In this document: one piece after another, positions 1-7,610 of the stretch
How the letters are laid out: each line of letters starts with the position of its first letter
Position numbering within the stretch: the stretch's first letter is position 1
Origin: an uncultured Roseburia sp.
GTDB taxonomy: Bacteria; Bacillota; Clostridia; Lachnospirales; Lachnospiraceae
Direction of reading: 5' to 3'
DNA: 13,569 nucleotides
Assembly (NCBI GenBank): GCA_934358955.1
Contig: CAKRLC010000074.1
Span: 1 to 13,569 of the forward strand
Translations under genes and position numbers: made by a program
The notes under the pieces: model-generated
Seen by the model: the letters and a program-made list of their open reading frames with translations, nothing else
Databases searched by the model: none
Told to the model about the DNA's origin: nothing

Positions 1-225
1 GCGGTGGTAATGTCACTTCAGATCATTAAGATTTATCATAAGGATCAGGAATATCAGGCGAAGCAGCAGGAACTGGAAGCACAGTTGTCGGATGAGCAGC
101 AGCGGCAGGAAGACCTGAAGGATTATGAAGCTTATACGAACTCACAACAGTATGTAGAGGACACAGCTAAGAGTAAGCTTGGCTTGCTTTATAAGAACGA
201 GATCGTATTTAAAGAGAAGAAGTAA
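1..225 (+). CDS. divIC: DivIC/FtsB-type septum formation initiator (3' part)
   Basis: This is the C-terminal part of a small bitopic division protein; the reading frame is already open at base 1, so the start lies outside the window. The visible residues begin with the end of a membrane segment (AVVMSLQIIKIY). A charged heptad-like coiled coil follows (KDQEYQAKQQELEAQL...), then the short C-terminal region with a YVEDTAKSKLGLLYKNEIVF pattern that is typical of the family. DivIC/FtsB proteins usually have about 90-110 residues, so some 20-30 N-terminal residues are missing here. In the family, the protein pairs with FtsL-type partners in the divisome at the septal membrane. Its place directly upstream of spoIIE matches Bacillus and Clostridia gene order, which supports the name. 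DivIC and FtsB cannot be told apart from this fragment. Confidence 0.85.
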   Translation, partial: AVVMSLQIIKIYHKDQEYQAKQQELEAQLSDEQQRQEDLKDYEAYTNSQQYVEDTAKSKLGLLYKNEIVFKEKK

Positions 226-228
226 GGC

Positions 229-291
229 TTATGATCTTGGGATCATCATAAGAATTGTTTAAGAGTCTGGCAGAAGCCAGGCTCTTTTTTT
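229..291 (+). terminator. Intrinsic terminator after divIC
   Basis: The stem 261-271 pairs with 276-286 (11 pairs including one U-G) around the loop AGAA and runs into a T tract at 285-291. A small dyad, ATGATC-TTGG-GATCAT, lies just upstream at 231-246. This separates divIC from the spoIIE operon. Confidence 0.85.
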
Positions 292-566
292 GCAACCGAA
301 TTCCTACAGGCACCAGAATGTGAGAAACACATTCTTTACATGATCTTCCTAAGAATCACGAAATCCTTATAATTCCCACGAAAAGACATTCGAGCAGTCA
401 TTTTGGCGAAAACTCTTTGAAAACCGGTAGATGGTTTGACAAACATTTTGCGGATGCAATTTTATAATCGGACTCACGTACCTGGCAAAAGCAGCAGATG
501 GATCCACAAAGTGTGAAAATCCGGAAATTGCGGGGATAGCCAGAAATAAATAGAGGAGCGGATATC
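292..566 (+). promoter_or_regulatory. spoIIE upstream region with long-spacer promoter and Spo0A-like boxes
   Basis: No gene is visible in this stretch. It holds a perfect -35 hexamer TTGACA (436-441) and a perfect -10 hexamer TATAAT (463-468) separated by 21 bases, instead of the usual 17. From established knowledge, the Bacillus subtilis spoIIE and spoIIG promoters are sigma-A promoters with spacers of 21 and 22 bases that need phosphorylated Spo0A. Two near-matches to the 0A box TGTCGAA, one mismatch each, are present: TGGCGAA at 404-410, and TTTGACA at 435-441 (compare TTCGACA), which overlaps the -35 element. An 8-bp perfect hairpin (315-322 with 328-335) lies further upstream and has only a short T run after it. 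The predicted leader to the spoIIE ATG is about 90 bases. Confidence 0.7.
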
Positions 567-2408
567 ATGAAAAAAATGAGTGTGAGGCAAATGATGATCA
601 TTGCAGGAAGTGTGCTTGTATGCAGTATACCAATAGTAGGCTGCTATCCGGTCATACCGGCTTATTTTGCAGCGGCATATCTTCAGGAAGTAAACAGTGT
701 GTGGCTGATGGCGGTAATGTACATAGGAATGTTTATAATGCTGCCGCTCACAGCAGCAGTGAAATACGCAGTGGCGTTGATCGTGACAGTTTTTGAAATA
801 TGGTTTATACGCTGGGCAAATGAAAGATGTCCGGCATTTGCTGCCGGAAGTGCCGCTGCGGCGGCTACCGTGATGCTATCTTTTTGCGGTGGGCTGCTTT
901 CGTGGCAGGATCAGCCTGGCCCGGTTGCTGTTTTATGTGAAGGAATTTTAATCATCGGCATGACCGTTCTTTTTCACCGTCTGTTTCATTTGTTCCTTGA
1001 ATGGAAACCGGTGCAAAAGGAGGAAGAGCTGGTCTGTGAGTCTGACAGAAAAGAAAGATTAAATAATTATGCAGGGTCATTCGAGGAGCTTTCCAGGATT
1101 TTTATGAATATGAGCAGCAAAAGAGAAATTTATACAGCGGAAGATCTTGGAAAAATCCAAAATGAACTGACCGGAAGATTGTGCGCCGGATGTGACTCCT
1201 GTGCAATTTGCTGGGAGCGTGATGCTACACCGCTTTATGGAATTTTATCAGAGATGATATTATCAGTTTTAAAGACTGGTATGCCGGAGGAAGCAAATGA
1301 AAAAGAGCTTGGGCAATATTGCAAAAGAAACAGGGATATGGCAGAAGAAGCTGTGCGTGTATTTGAAAAGGTGAATCTGAACCGGGCCTGGTATAACAGA
1401 CTTCTTGAGAACAGACAGACGATCGCAGAGCAGCTTGATGCGATGGCCTATATTATGAAGGACTGTGCAAAAGAAGAGACAGGTCTGAACCGGAAGAAAA
1501 GACGGGCATTGGAAGAACTGCGGTATCTGGCAGGGGAAAAGGGAATCGTAACAGAAGGAGTTCATCTGTCAGAAACAGCAGCAGGTCATCTGAAACTGGA
1601 GGTCTGGTTAAGGAGCAAAAGAGGAGGCTGCATTCCGATAAAAAACTTTTTAAAGATACTGCCGCGCGTGACAGGAAAGAGAATGCGTCTGGTTTCCGAT
1701 GCCAGGAATTTTATTACAAAAGAAGGAGAAAAATATCTTTTTTATGAGGATACCAGATATCGGAGTGTGCGCGGGATCGCCCGCCTGAAAAAGGACGGGG
1801 CACAGATTTCCGGAGATAACTTTTCTGTTTTGGAGCTTGAACAGGGAGAGGTGCTGCTGGGGCTGTCTGATGGGATGGGATCAGGGAGTGTGGCATGCAG
1901 GGAGAGTGAGATGGTATTAGATCTCGTGGAGCGTTTTCTGGAAGCCGGATTTACGGTCGAGACAGCTATCCACATGATGAATTCCGCAATGGTCATGAAG
2001 GGAGAAAATGATCTGTATTCTACAGCGGATCTTTGTACCATAGATTTGTATGACGGAGCGGCAGAATTTTATAAGATCGGAGCGGCAGGCAGTTTTTTGA
2101 AAAGGGATGGGGAGACGAGCAGCTTTCTGGCAGAATCCCTTCCGGTCGGAACAGGCATGGAACTTCAGATCGTGAGAAAAAAGACCCAGCTGAAAAACGG
2201 GGATCTTATTGTAATGGTTACAGATGGTGTGTTAGAATATTTGCATGTACCAAAGCCGGAGGAAACGATGCAGGAGATCATAGAAAGTATCGACACGGAT
2301 CATCCGGGAGTTCTTGCGAAAAAGATATTGGATCGCGTCCTGTTATTTACGGGAGGAAAAGTGCCGGATGATATGACGGTGCTTACAGCCTGCATCTGGG
2401 AAAAATAA
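567..2408 (+). CDS. spoIIE: Stage II sporulation protein E (PP2C-type phosphatase)
   Basis: SpoIIE is the membrane-bound serine phosphatase that dephosphorylates SpoIIAA and so releases sigma-F in the forespore; it also associates with FtsZ at the polar septum. Hydrophobic segments lie at about residues 9-35, 44-62, 64-83, 88-112 and 118-143. A cytoplasmic linker follows with four cysteines spaced CX2CX2CX2C (206-215). The C-terminal PP2C domain is clear: LSDGMGSG (433-440, Asp435), STADLCTIDL (485-494), VTDG (551-554, Asp552) and DDMTVL (601-606), which carry the expected metal-binding aspartates. The length is 613 residues against about 827 in B. subtilis, with fewer membrane segments (5-6 rather than 10). 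The ATG has a good ribosome site, AGAGGAG, 8 bases upstream. It heads the spoIIE-tilS-hpt-ftsH operon, and tilS starts right after its stop codon. Confidence 0.95.
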   Translation: MKKMSVRQMMIIAGSVLVCSIPIVGCYPVIPAYFAAAYLQEVNSVWLMAVMYIGMFIMLPLTAAVKYAVALIVTVFEIWFIRWANERCPAFAAGSAAAAATVMLSFCGGLLSWQDQPGPVAVLCEGILIIGMTVLFHRLFHLFLEWKPVQKEEELVCESDRKERLNNYAGSFEELSRIFMNMSSKREIYTAEDLGKIQNELTGRLCAGCDSCAICWERDATPLYGILSEMILSVLKTGMPEEANEKELGQYCKRNRDMAEEAVRVFEKVNLNRAWYNRLLENRQTIAEQLDAMAYIMKDCAKEETGLNRKKRRALEELRYLAGEKGIVTEGVHLSETAAGHLKLEVWLRSKRGGCIPIKNFLKILPRVTGKRMRLVSDARNFITKEGEKYLFYEDTRYRSVRGIARLKKDGAQISGDNFSVLELEQGEVLLGLSDGMGSGSVACRESEMVLDLVERFLEAGFTVETAIHMMNSAMVMKGENDLYSTADLCTIDLYDGAAEFYKIGAAGSFLKRDGETSSFLAESLPVGTGMELQIVRKKTQLKNGDLIVMVTDGVLEYLHVPKPEETMQEIIESIDTDHPGVLAKKILDRVLLFTGGKVPDDMTVLTACIWEK

Positions 2409-3863
2409 ATGTACGAGGAAGTATTAAAGAATATAAAAAGAGAAAAACTGATTGAAGAAGGGGATATTGTTATAGCCGGAGTGTCCGGAGGGGCTGATTC
2501 GGTGTGCCTTCTTCTTTTGCTATCAGAAATTCAAAAACAGATCCCGTTCACACTGCAGGCAGTGCATGTAGAGCATGGGATCCGTGGGAACGAGAGCAGA
2601 CGGGACGAAAACTTTGTAAGGAAGCTGTGTGAAAAAAAACAGATACCTTGTCAGATTTTTCATGAAAATATTCCTTCTTATGCAGAAAAAACAGGAATTG
2701 GACTGGAAGAGGCGGCAAGGATCCGCCGTTATGAATGTTACAAGGCAGCAGCAAAGCAGTATGAAAAGAATAAAAAGCAGGCCGTCCGGATCGCCTTGGC
2801 ACATCATGCAGAAGATAACGCAGAGACAGTGCTTTTTCAGATGATCCGCGGAAGCGGGATCAGTGGGCTGTGCGGAATGCGCTATTGCAGGGAAGGACAG
2901 GGATATGTGTTGATACGTCCGCTTCTCGGACAGACAAGAAGCAGTATTGAGCAGTATCTGAAAGAGCATCAACAGGAATTCTGCATCGATGTGACAAACG
3001 AGGATATTGATTATAGCAGAAACCGTATCAGGCATCAGGTACTGCCGGAACTGACACAGGTCAATAGCAGGGCAGTAGAGCATATTAACAGGAGCGCTGC
3101 CAAACTGCAGATGGTGGAGGCATATCTGGACGGGCAGATACAGAAAGCAGAGCATAGCTATGTGGTGCCGGGGGAAGAGGGCGGCTTTTGGCTTAAAAAA
3201 GAACTATGGGAGGCGGAAGCAAAGATCATTCGTCAGGAAGTGATCCATAAAGTATTAGGAAGCGTGGCAGGATCCAGGAAAGATTTGTCTGCCGTGCATA
3301 TAGAATCAGTGGAAAATTTATGGTACTCGCAGGTTGGCAGACAGATAGAACTGCCTTATCAGATGGTTGCCAGAAGAGATTATAATGGAGTCTGGATTTT
3401 AAAAGGTGAGTCAGAAACACAGGAGATCAGTGAATTTTATGAAGAAGTCTTATCAGAGAAATGGGCAGATCTCGAAACGGGAAAAATATTACAGTATAGT
3501 GTACCGGGCGGCACCCTTTGTCTTCGAACTTTCTGTTTTCAGGGAAAAATAGAGGAAATTCAAAAAAAATCATATACGAAATGGCTGGATTATGATAAAA
3601 TTAAATGTGGTCTGCAAATTCGGACAAGAGCTCCCGGAGATTATCTGACGGTGGACGAAACAGGACATCGGAAGAAGTTGAAGGAATATTTTATTAATGA
3701 GAAGATTCCGGCAAAGGAACGTGGAAAGGTTTTGCTTTTGACAGAAGGTTCCCATGTGCTTTGGGTGATCGGTGGAAGAATCAGTGCTGACTGTAGGATT
3801 ACAGAAAAGACAAAAAGAATATTAGAAGTACAATTTTTGGGAGGAAGAAACCATGAAAGTTAA
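2409..3863 (+). CDS. tilS: tRNA(Ile)-lysidine synthase
   Basis: TilS uses ATP to attach lysine to C34 of the CAU-anticodon tRNA-Ile, switching it from AUG to AUA reading. The N-type PP-loop signature SGGADS sits at residues 26-31. HHAEDNAET (132-140) and RGSGISGL (147-154) follow, then DVTNEDIDYSRNRIR (194-208), all standard for the family. The C-terminal substrate-binding domain is recognisable at about 398-475 (IRTRAPGD, KKLKEYFINEKIP, VLWVIGGRIS). At 484 residues it is a full-length, long-type TilS. The ATG follows the spoIIE stop without a gap and has no convincing Shine-Dalgarno sequence (only GGGAAAAA), so translation is probably coupled to spoIIE. Its last 11 bases overlap hpt. Antisense frames here, including a 210-codon one, are shadows. 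Confidence 0.95.
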   Translation: MYEEVLKNIKREKLIEEGDIVIAGVSGGADSVCLLLLLSEIQKQIPFTLQAVHVEHGIRGNESRRDENFVRKLCEKKQIPCQIFHENIPSYAEKTGIGLEEAARIRRYECYKAAAKQYEKNKKQAVRIALAHHAEDNAETVLFQMIRGSGISGLCGMRYCREGQGYVLIRPLLGQTRSSIEQYLKEHQQEFCIDVTNEDIDYSRNRIRHQVLPELTQVNSRAVEHINRSAAKLQMVEAYLDGQIQKAEHSYVVPGEEGGFWLKKELWEAEAKIIRQEVIHKVLGSVAGSRKDLSAVHIESVENLWYSQVGRQIELPYQMVARRDYNGVWILKGESETQEISEFYEEVLSEKWADLETGKILQYSVPGGTLCLRTFCFQGKIEEIQKKSYTKWLDYDKIKCGLQIRTRAPGDYLTVDETGHRKKLKEYFINEKIPAKERGKVLLLTEGSHVLWVIGGRISADCRITEKTKRILEVQFLGGRNHES

Positions 3864-4383
3864 AAATATTAATGTCTATTTAACAGAGGAGCAGATTACG
3901 GAAAGAGTAAAAGAAATGGGCGCACAGATCAGCAAGGATTACGGAGATGAGACTGTGTATCTGATCTGTATTTTGAAGGGATCGATTTTCTTTACCTGTG
4001 AGCTGGCTAAGCGAATTACATCACCGGTTGAGATGGACTTCATGTCTGTATCAAGTTATGGTGCAGGAACAACTTCAAGTGGAGTAGTAAAGATCGGAAA
4101 AGATCTTGACACAACAATTGAAGGAAAGAATGTTCTTGTGATCGAAGATATTATTGACTCCGGCAGAACTTTAAGCTATCTGCTTCAGAATCTGAAAACA
4201 AGAAATCCAAAGAGTCTGAGATTATGTACTTTACTGGATAAACCGGATCGCCGTGTATGTGACGTAAAGGTGGATTATGTAGGATTTGAGATTCCGGATG
4301 AATTTGTAGTTGGATTTGGTCTGGATCTGGATCAGAAATACCGGAATCTGCCATATATCGGATGTGTAGAACTGGAAGAGTAA
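3853..4383 (+). CDS. hpt: Hypoxanthine phosphoribosyltransferase
   Basis: This purine-salvage enzyme transfers phosphoribose from PRPP to hypoxanthine (and usually guanine), giving IMP or GMP. The PRPP-binding loop is intact at residues 98-107 (EDIIDSGRTL). LKGS (41-44) provides the pyrophosphate-binding loop. The C-terminal base-binding stretch FEIPDEFVVGFGLDLD (145-160) and YRNLPYIG (163-170) are classic for bacterial HPRT. At 176 residues it is full length. The start overlaps the end of tilS by 11 bases and is preceded by the ribosome site GGGAGG, ending about 8 bases before the ATG. The order tilS-hpt-ftsH is the same as in Bacillus, which supports both the name and operon membership. Confidence 0.95.
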   Translation: MKVKNINVYLTEEQITERVKEMGAQISKDYGDETVYLICILKGSIFFTCELAKRITSPVEMDFMSVSSYGAGTTSSGVVKIGKDLDTTIEGKNVLVIEDIIDSGRTLSYLLQNLKTRNPKSLRLCTLLDKPDRRVCDVKVDYVGFEIPDEFVVGFGLDLDQKYRNLPYIGCVELEE

Positions 4384-4408
4384 GGATAAAGAATAAAGGA
4401 GAGCAAAG

Positions 4409-6238
4409 TTGAACAGCAAAAAGAGTAGCAGTTTCAGAGGAGTTGGATTTTACCTCCTTCTGATACTGATCGTGATGGGGGTATGGTATTTCCTGGATGG
4501 AAATTCTACCACCGGTTCCTATACGCGTGAAGCCTTTGAGAAGGATATCGAGTCAGGAAAAGTAACTTCAGTTGATGTGGTACAGAACAGAGAGGTTCCG
4601 ACCGGAAGCGTAGTGGTGAGGCTTTCGGATAATTCGCAGAAGGTGCTGGTTGTGTCAGATGTGAATGGAATCATTGATTATCTGGAAAAACAGGATGTCA
4701 GGGATTATACTGTGGAAAATGTTCCGGCGGAGAACTGGCTTATTACGCTGATCCCATATATAATGATGATCGGAGTGATGATCTTTTTCTTTTTCATAAT
4801 GACAAATCAGGCGGCAGCAAGTGCAGGAAACGGCGGCAACAAGATGATGAATTTTGGAAAAAGCCGCGCGAAGCTGATGACAGATGAGACCAAAAAAGTA
4901 ACCTTTGCCAATGTTGCAGGTCTGAAAGAAGAAAAAGAAGAGCTGGAAGAGATCGTTGACTTTTTACGCGCCCCGCAGAAATACACGGCGCTTGGTGCGC
5001 GGATCCCTAAGGGAGTATTGCTTGTAGGACCTCCTGGAACCGGTAAGACATTACTGGCAAAAGCGATCGCAGGTGAGGCAGGAGTACCGTTCTTTAGCAT
5101 TTCCGGCTCTGATTTTGTGGAGATGTTTGTCGGTGTTGGTGCATCCCGTGTGCGTGACCTGTTTCAGGAAGCAAAGAAGAATGCTCCATGTATTGTATTT
5201 ATCGATGAGATCGATGCCGTTGCAAGACGGCGTGGTACCGGTATGGGCGGCGGACATGATGAGAGAGAGCAGACCTTGAACCAGATGTTAGTAGAGATGG
5301 ATGGTTTTGGTGTGAATGAAGGCATTATTGTGATGGCAGCAACAAACCGGGTGGATATTCTGGATCCGGCAATTATGAGACCGGGACGTTTTGACCGTAA
5401 GGTATATGTAGGTCGTCCGGATGTCGGAGGCAGGGAAGAGATCCTTGCAGTCCATGCAAAAAACAAACCATTGGGTGATGATGTGGACTTAAAGCAGATC
5501 GCACAGACTACAGCCGGATTCACAGGGGCAGATCTTGAGAATCTTTTGAATGAGGCTGCAATTGTGGCTGCAAAGAATGATCGTGCTTATATTGTGCAGG
5601 ATGATATTAAGAAATCGTTTGTAAAGGTCGGAATCGGAGCGGAGAAGAAGAGCCGTGTCATTTCCGAAAAAGAGAAACGGATCACAGCATTCCATGAAGC
5701 AGGACATGCGATTTTGTTCCACGTATTACCGGATGTTGGACCGGTATATTCGGTGTCAATTATACCGACCGGAGCAGGTGCAGCCGGTTATACAATGCCG
5801 CTTCCGGAAAAAGATGAGATGTTTAATACAAAAGGAAAGATGCTGCAGGATATTACCGTATCTCTTGGCGGACGTGTCGCGGAAGAGTTAGTTTTTGATG
5901 ACATCACAACAGGAGCATCCCAGGATATCAAACAGGCGACCAAGATGGCTAAGGCAATGGTGACACGTTATGGAATGTCTGAGAATATCGGTCTGATCTG
6001 CTATGATAACGATGATGATGAAGTTTTCATCGGAAGAGATCTTGCTCATACAAGAGGGTATGGTGAAGGCGTTGCAACAGCGATCGATCTGGAAGTGAAG
6101 CGGATCATTGATGAGTGCTATGAAAAAGCAAAACAGATTATCATGGACAACCGCAGTGTATTAGACCGGTGCGCAGAGCTTCTTTTAGAAAAAGAAAAGA
6201 TCAGCCAGCAGGAATTCGAAGCATTATTTGATAACTAG
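4409..6238 (+). CDS. ftsH: ATP-dependent zinc metalloprotease FtsH (TTG start)
   Basis: FtsH is a hexameric membrane AAA protease that degrades damaged membrane proteins and regulatory substrates. Domains in order: membrane segment 1 (about 11-29), an external domain (30-108), membrane segment 2 (about 110-132), the AAA module with Walker A GPPGTGKT (207-214), Walker B FIDEID (264-269) and the second region of homology [20 protein letters not shown] (311-330), then the M41 protease with HEAGH (429-433) and the third zinc ligand in SQDIK (Asp506). The length is 609 residues. The start is TTG: the ribosome site AAGGAGAG lies 5 bases upstream, and the first in-frame ATG (residue 23) would remove membrane segment 1. 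It is the last gene of the spoIIE operon, 25 bases after hpt and followed by a strong terminator. Confidence 0.96.
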   Translation: MNSKKSSSFRGVGFYLLLILIVMGVWYFLDGNSTTGSYTREAFEKDIESGKVTSVDVVQNREVPTGSVVVRLSDNSQKVLVVSDVNGIIDYLEKQDVRDYTVENVPAENWLITLIPYIMMIGVMIFFFFIMTNQAAASAGNGGNKMMNFGKSRAKLMTDETKKVTFANVAGLKEEKEELEEIVDFLRAPQKYTALGARIPKGVLLVGPPGTGKTLLAKAIAGEAGVPFFSISGSDFVEMFVGVGASRVRDLFQEAKKNAPCIVFIDEIDAVARRRGTGMGGGHDEREQTLNQMLVEMDGFGVNEGIIVMAATNRVDILDPAIMRPGRFDRKVYVGRPDVGGREEILAVHAKNKPLGDDVDLKQIAQTTAGFTGADLENLLNEAAIVAAKNDRAYIVQDDIKKSFVKVGIGAEKKSRVISEKEKRITAFHEAGHAILFHVLPDVGPVYSVSIIPTGAGAAGYTMPLPEKDEMFNTKGKMLQDITVSLGGRVAEELVFDDITTGASQDIKQATKMAKAMVTRYGMSENIGLICYDNDDDEVFIGRDLAHTRGYGEGVATAIDLEVKRIIDECYEKAKQIIMDNRSVLDRCAELLLEKEKISQQEFEALFDN

Positions 6239-6265
6239 GAAAAAGTGAATACAATAGGGAAAAAC

Positions 6266-6309
6266 AAAATCCTGTGCAAAACAGAAAGCTGTTTTGTGCA
6301 GGATTTTTC
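6266..6309 (+). terminator. Intrinsic terminator of the spoIIE-tilS-hpt-ftsH operon
   Basis: A 19-bp stem (6266-6284 with 6289-6307, containing two G-U pairs) closes around the loop AAAG and ends in five Ts. It lies 27 bases after the ftsH stop. Confidence 0.9.
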
Positions 6310-6359
6310 TGCTTTTTGAAAAAGAGGAAAATAGTAACTATACAAAATGAACAAAAACA

Positions 6360-6416
6360 AAGTGTGAATTTTGTGAACTTTGTGCACACTTATTTGTGGA
6401 ATCATGATACTATAAT
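6360..6416 (+). promoter_or_regulatory. Tandem TGTG 9-mers upstream of an isolated TATAAT
   Basis: TGTG occurs at 6363, 6372 and 6381, exactly nine bases apart, within TGTGAATTT, TGTGAACTT and TGTGCACAC; a fourth copy starts at 6395. An inverted pair, AAGTGTG (6360-6366) and CACACTT (6385-6391), spans the tandem copies. A perfect TATAAT follows at 6411-6416 with no good -35 at normal spacing (6388-6393 reads ACTTAT). This could be an activator-dependent promoter or an operator. Its regulator and transcript are not identified. Confidence 0.4.
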
Positions 6417-6485
6417 AACCGTAAAAACCCCCCAATACATTATATATAGTTTTTGCTATACCCCATAGTAAAAATACCTTCTCCT

Positions 6486-6518
6486 AAAAGGACAGCTGAT
6501 CGACAGGCTGTCCTTTTT
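6486..6518 (+). terminator. Intrinsic terminator in the ftsH-hydrolase gap
   Basis: AAAAGGACAGC (6486-6496) pairs with GCTGTCCTTTT (6507-6517) around a 10-base loop and ends in Ts. No gene ends here, so it may close a short noncoding transcript starting near 6423. Confidence 0.8.
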
Positions 6519-6535
6519 ACTGTTTATTTTTGGGA

Positions 6536-6564
6536 AAATGCGCGCCGGCAGGCGCATTTTTTTT
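6536..6564 (+). terminator. Second intrinsic terminator, abutting the next promoter
   Basis: AAAATGCGC pairs with GCGCATTTT around a GC-rich loop and runs into eight Ts. The T tract overlaps the -35 element of the hydrolase promoter at 6563, so incoming transcription is stopped right at the new promoter. Confidence 0.75.
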
Positions 6565-6591
6565 GCAAAGAAGGAAAAGGATTGTTATAAT
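6563..6591 (+). promoter_or_regulatory. Extended -10 promoter of the hydrolase-PPTase genes
   Basis: TTGCAA (6563-6568), 17 bases, TATAAT (6586-6591), with an upstream TG at 6583-6584 giving the extended -10 form TGTTATAAT. Transcription should begin near 6598. This makes the ATG at 6600 an implausible start and favours the ATG at 6663. Confidence 0.75.
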
Positions 6592-6662
6592 AATGGAAGA
6601 TGCTTCGTGTAATGAGAGCGTATGAGAACATTGCAGAAGAAGAAAGAGGAAACGGAGTTTAT

Positions 6663-7610
6663 ATGACAAGGTATGCAGAAATGATCCGCGGCATGTTCGA
6701 GGCAACAGAAAAAGAACGGTTAGAAAGCTATGACACGTCGATTACAGGGAGGACGGATATAGAGCGGCTGGAAGGAATCCAATATGGAGAGGATGAAATA
6801 TGGAACACGCTGGATATTTACCGTCCACTGTCACAGCATGGCAGAAAATTGCCGGTGATCGTGAATGTGCATGGTGGAGGCTGGATTTTTGGCTCAAAGG
6901 ATAACTACCGGTATTACTGTGAAATACTTGCCGCCGGAGGCTATGCGGTCATAAATTTTAACTATCGTCTTGTACCGTCAGGGTATTTCCCGGCACCAGT
7001 GGAAGATTTGAATAAGGTTATCCACTGGATTTTGGAAAACGGAGAATATTTTCTGCTGGATACCGAACATATCAGTGGGGTAGGGGATTCAGCCGGGGCG
7101 CATACGCTTGCAATGTATGCAACAATGTGCGTTAACAGAGAGTATGCGGCCAGATTTTCGTTTGAAGTACCTCAAAAACAGATCTTTGATTCACTTATAT
7201 TGAACTGTGGAGTGTTTGATTCGAACTTTACATGCAGAAAAACAGATTTTGTGAGGGTGCTTGTATGCGAATATCTGCATGTTGAGAACAAAGAAAAAGA
7301 GAACATGAGTGTAGAGGAATACCGGAAAAATTATGAAGAAGCATTAGAACTGTTTGATTTTACGAATTTTCTCACACAGGATTTCCCAAATACATTGCTA
7401 ACGACAGCAGAAAATGATTTTGTAAAAATGCACAGCGCAAAGCTGATGAAAAAATTTGTAGAGAAAAATGTGAAAGCAGAGCTTAAAATGTATGTGTCAA
7501 AGCAGGCGAAGCTAGGGCATGTATTTAACATTGACCTGAGATTGGAAGAAGCTCAAAAATGCAACGATGAGGCGTTGCGATTTCTTGAGGCTGGAAAGCA
7601 GGAAAAATGA
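6663..7610 (+). CDS. Alpha/beta hydrolase, HSL-type esterase/lipase
   Basis: A cytoplasmic carboxylester hydrolase of the hormone-sensitive-lipase type; the substrate is unknown. The oxyanion-hole motif HGGGW (residues 70-74) precedes the nucleophile elbow GDSAG (141-145, Ser143). Asp252 (ENDFV) and His286 (LGHVF) are in the right order to complete the triad. There is no signal peptide or membrane segment. The frame stays open back to an ATG at 6600, but that codon sits about two bases from the predicted transcription start and has no spaced ribosome site. The ATG at 6663 has GGAG five bases upstream and gives a 315-residue protein of normal size. The stop overlaps the start of the phosphopantetheinyl transferase gene (ATGA), so the two are probably translated together; a function linked to acyl or peptidyl thioester chemistry is conceivable but not shown. 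Confidence 0.85.
   Translation: MTRYAEMIRGMFEATEKERLESYDTSITGRTDIERLEGIQYGEDEIWNTLDIYRPLSQHGRKLPVIVNVHGGGWIFGSKDNYRYYCEILAAGGYAVINFNYRLVPSGYFPAPVEDLNKVIHWILENGEYFLLDTEHISGVGDSAGAHTLAMYATMCVNREYAARFSFEVPQKQIFDSLILNCGVFDSNFTCRKTDFVRVLVCEYLHVENKEKENMSVEEYRKNYEEALELFDFTNFLTQDFPNTLLTTAENDFVKMHSAKLMKKFVEKNVKAELKMYVSKQAKLGHVFNIDLRLEEAQKCNDEALRFLEAGKQEK

Noticed and set aside
315..335. 8-bp hairpin as a second divIC terminator
   Set aside because: Only three Ts follow the stem, and the real terminator is already at 261-291.
368..373. TATAAT upstream of spoIIE
   Set aside because: No -35-like hexamer at any usable spacing; the hexamer pair at 436-468 is far better.
2523..3155. 210-codon open frame on the minus strand
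   Set aside because: It lies wholly inside tilS, whose motifs are all intact. The antisense product is cysteine-rich and low in recognisable structure, and no ribosome site fits.
6274..6468. 64-codon plus-strand frame in the ftsH-hydrolase gap
   Set aside because: It begins inside the ftsH terminator hairpin, has no ribosome site and runs through the TGTG repeats. It is better read as noncoding.
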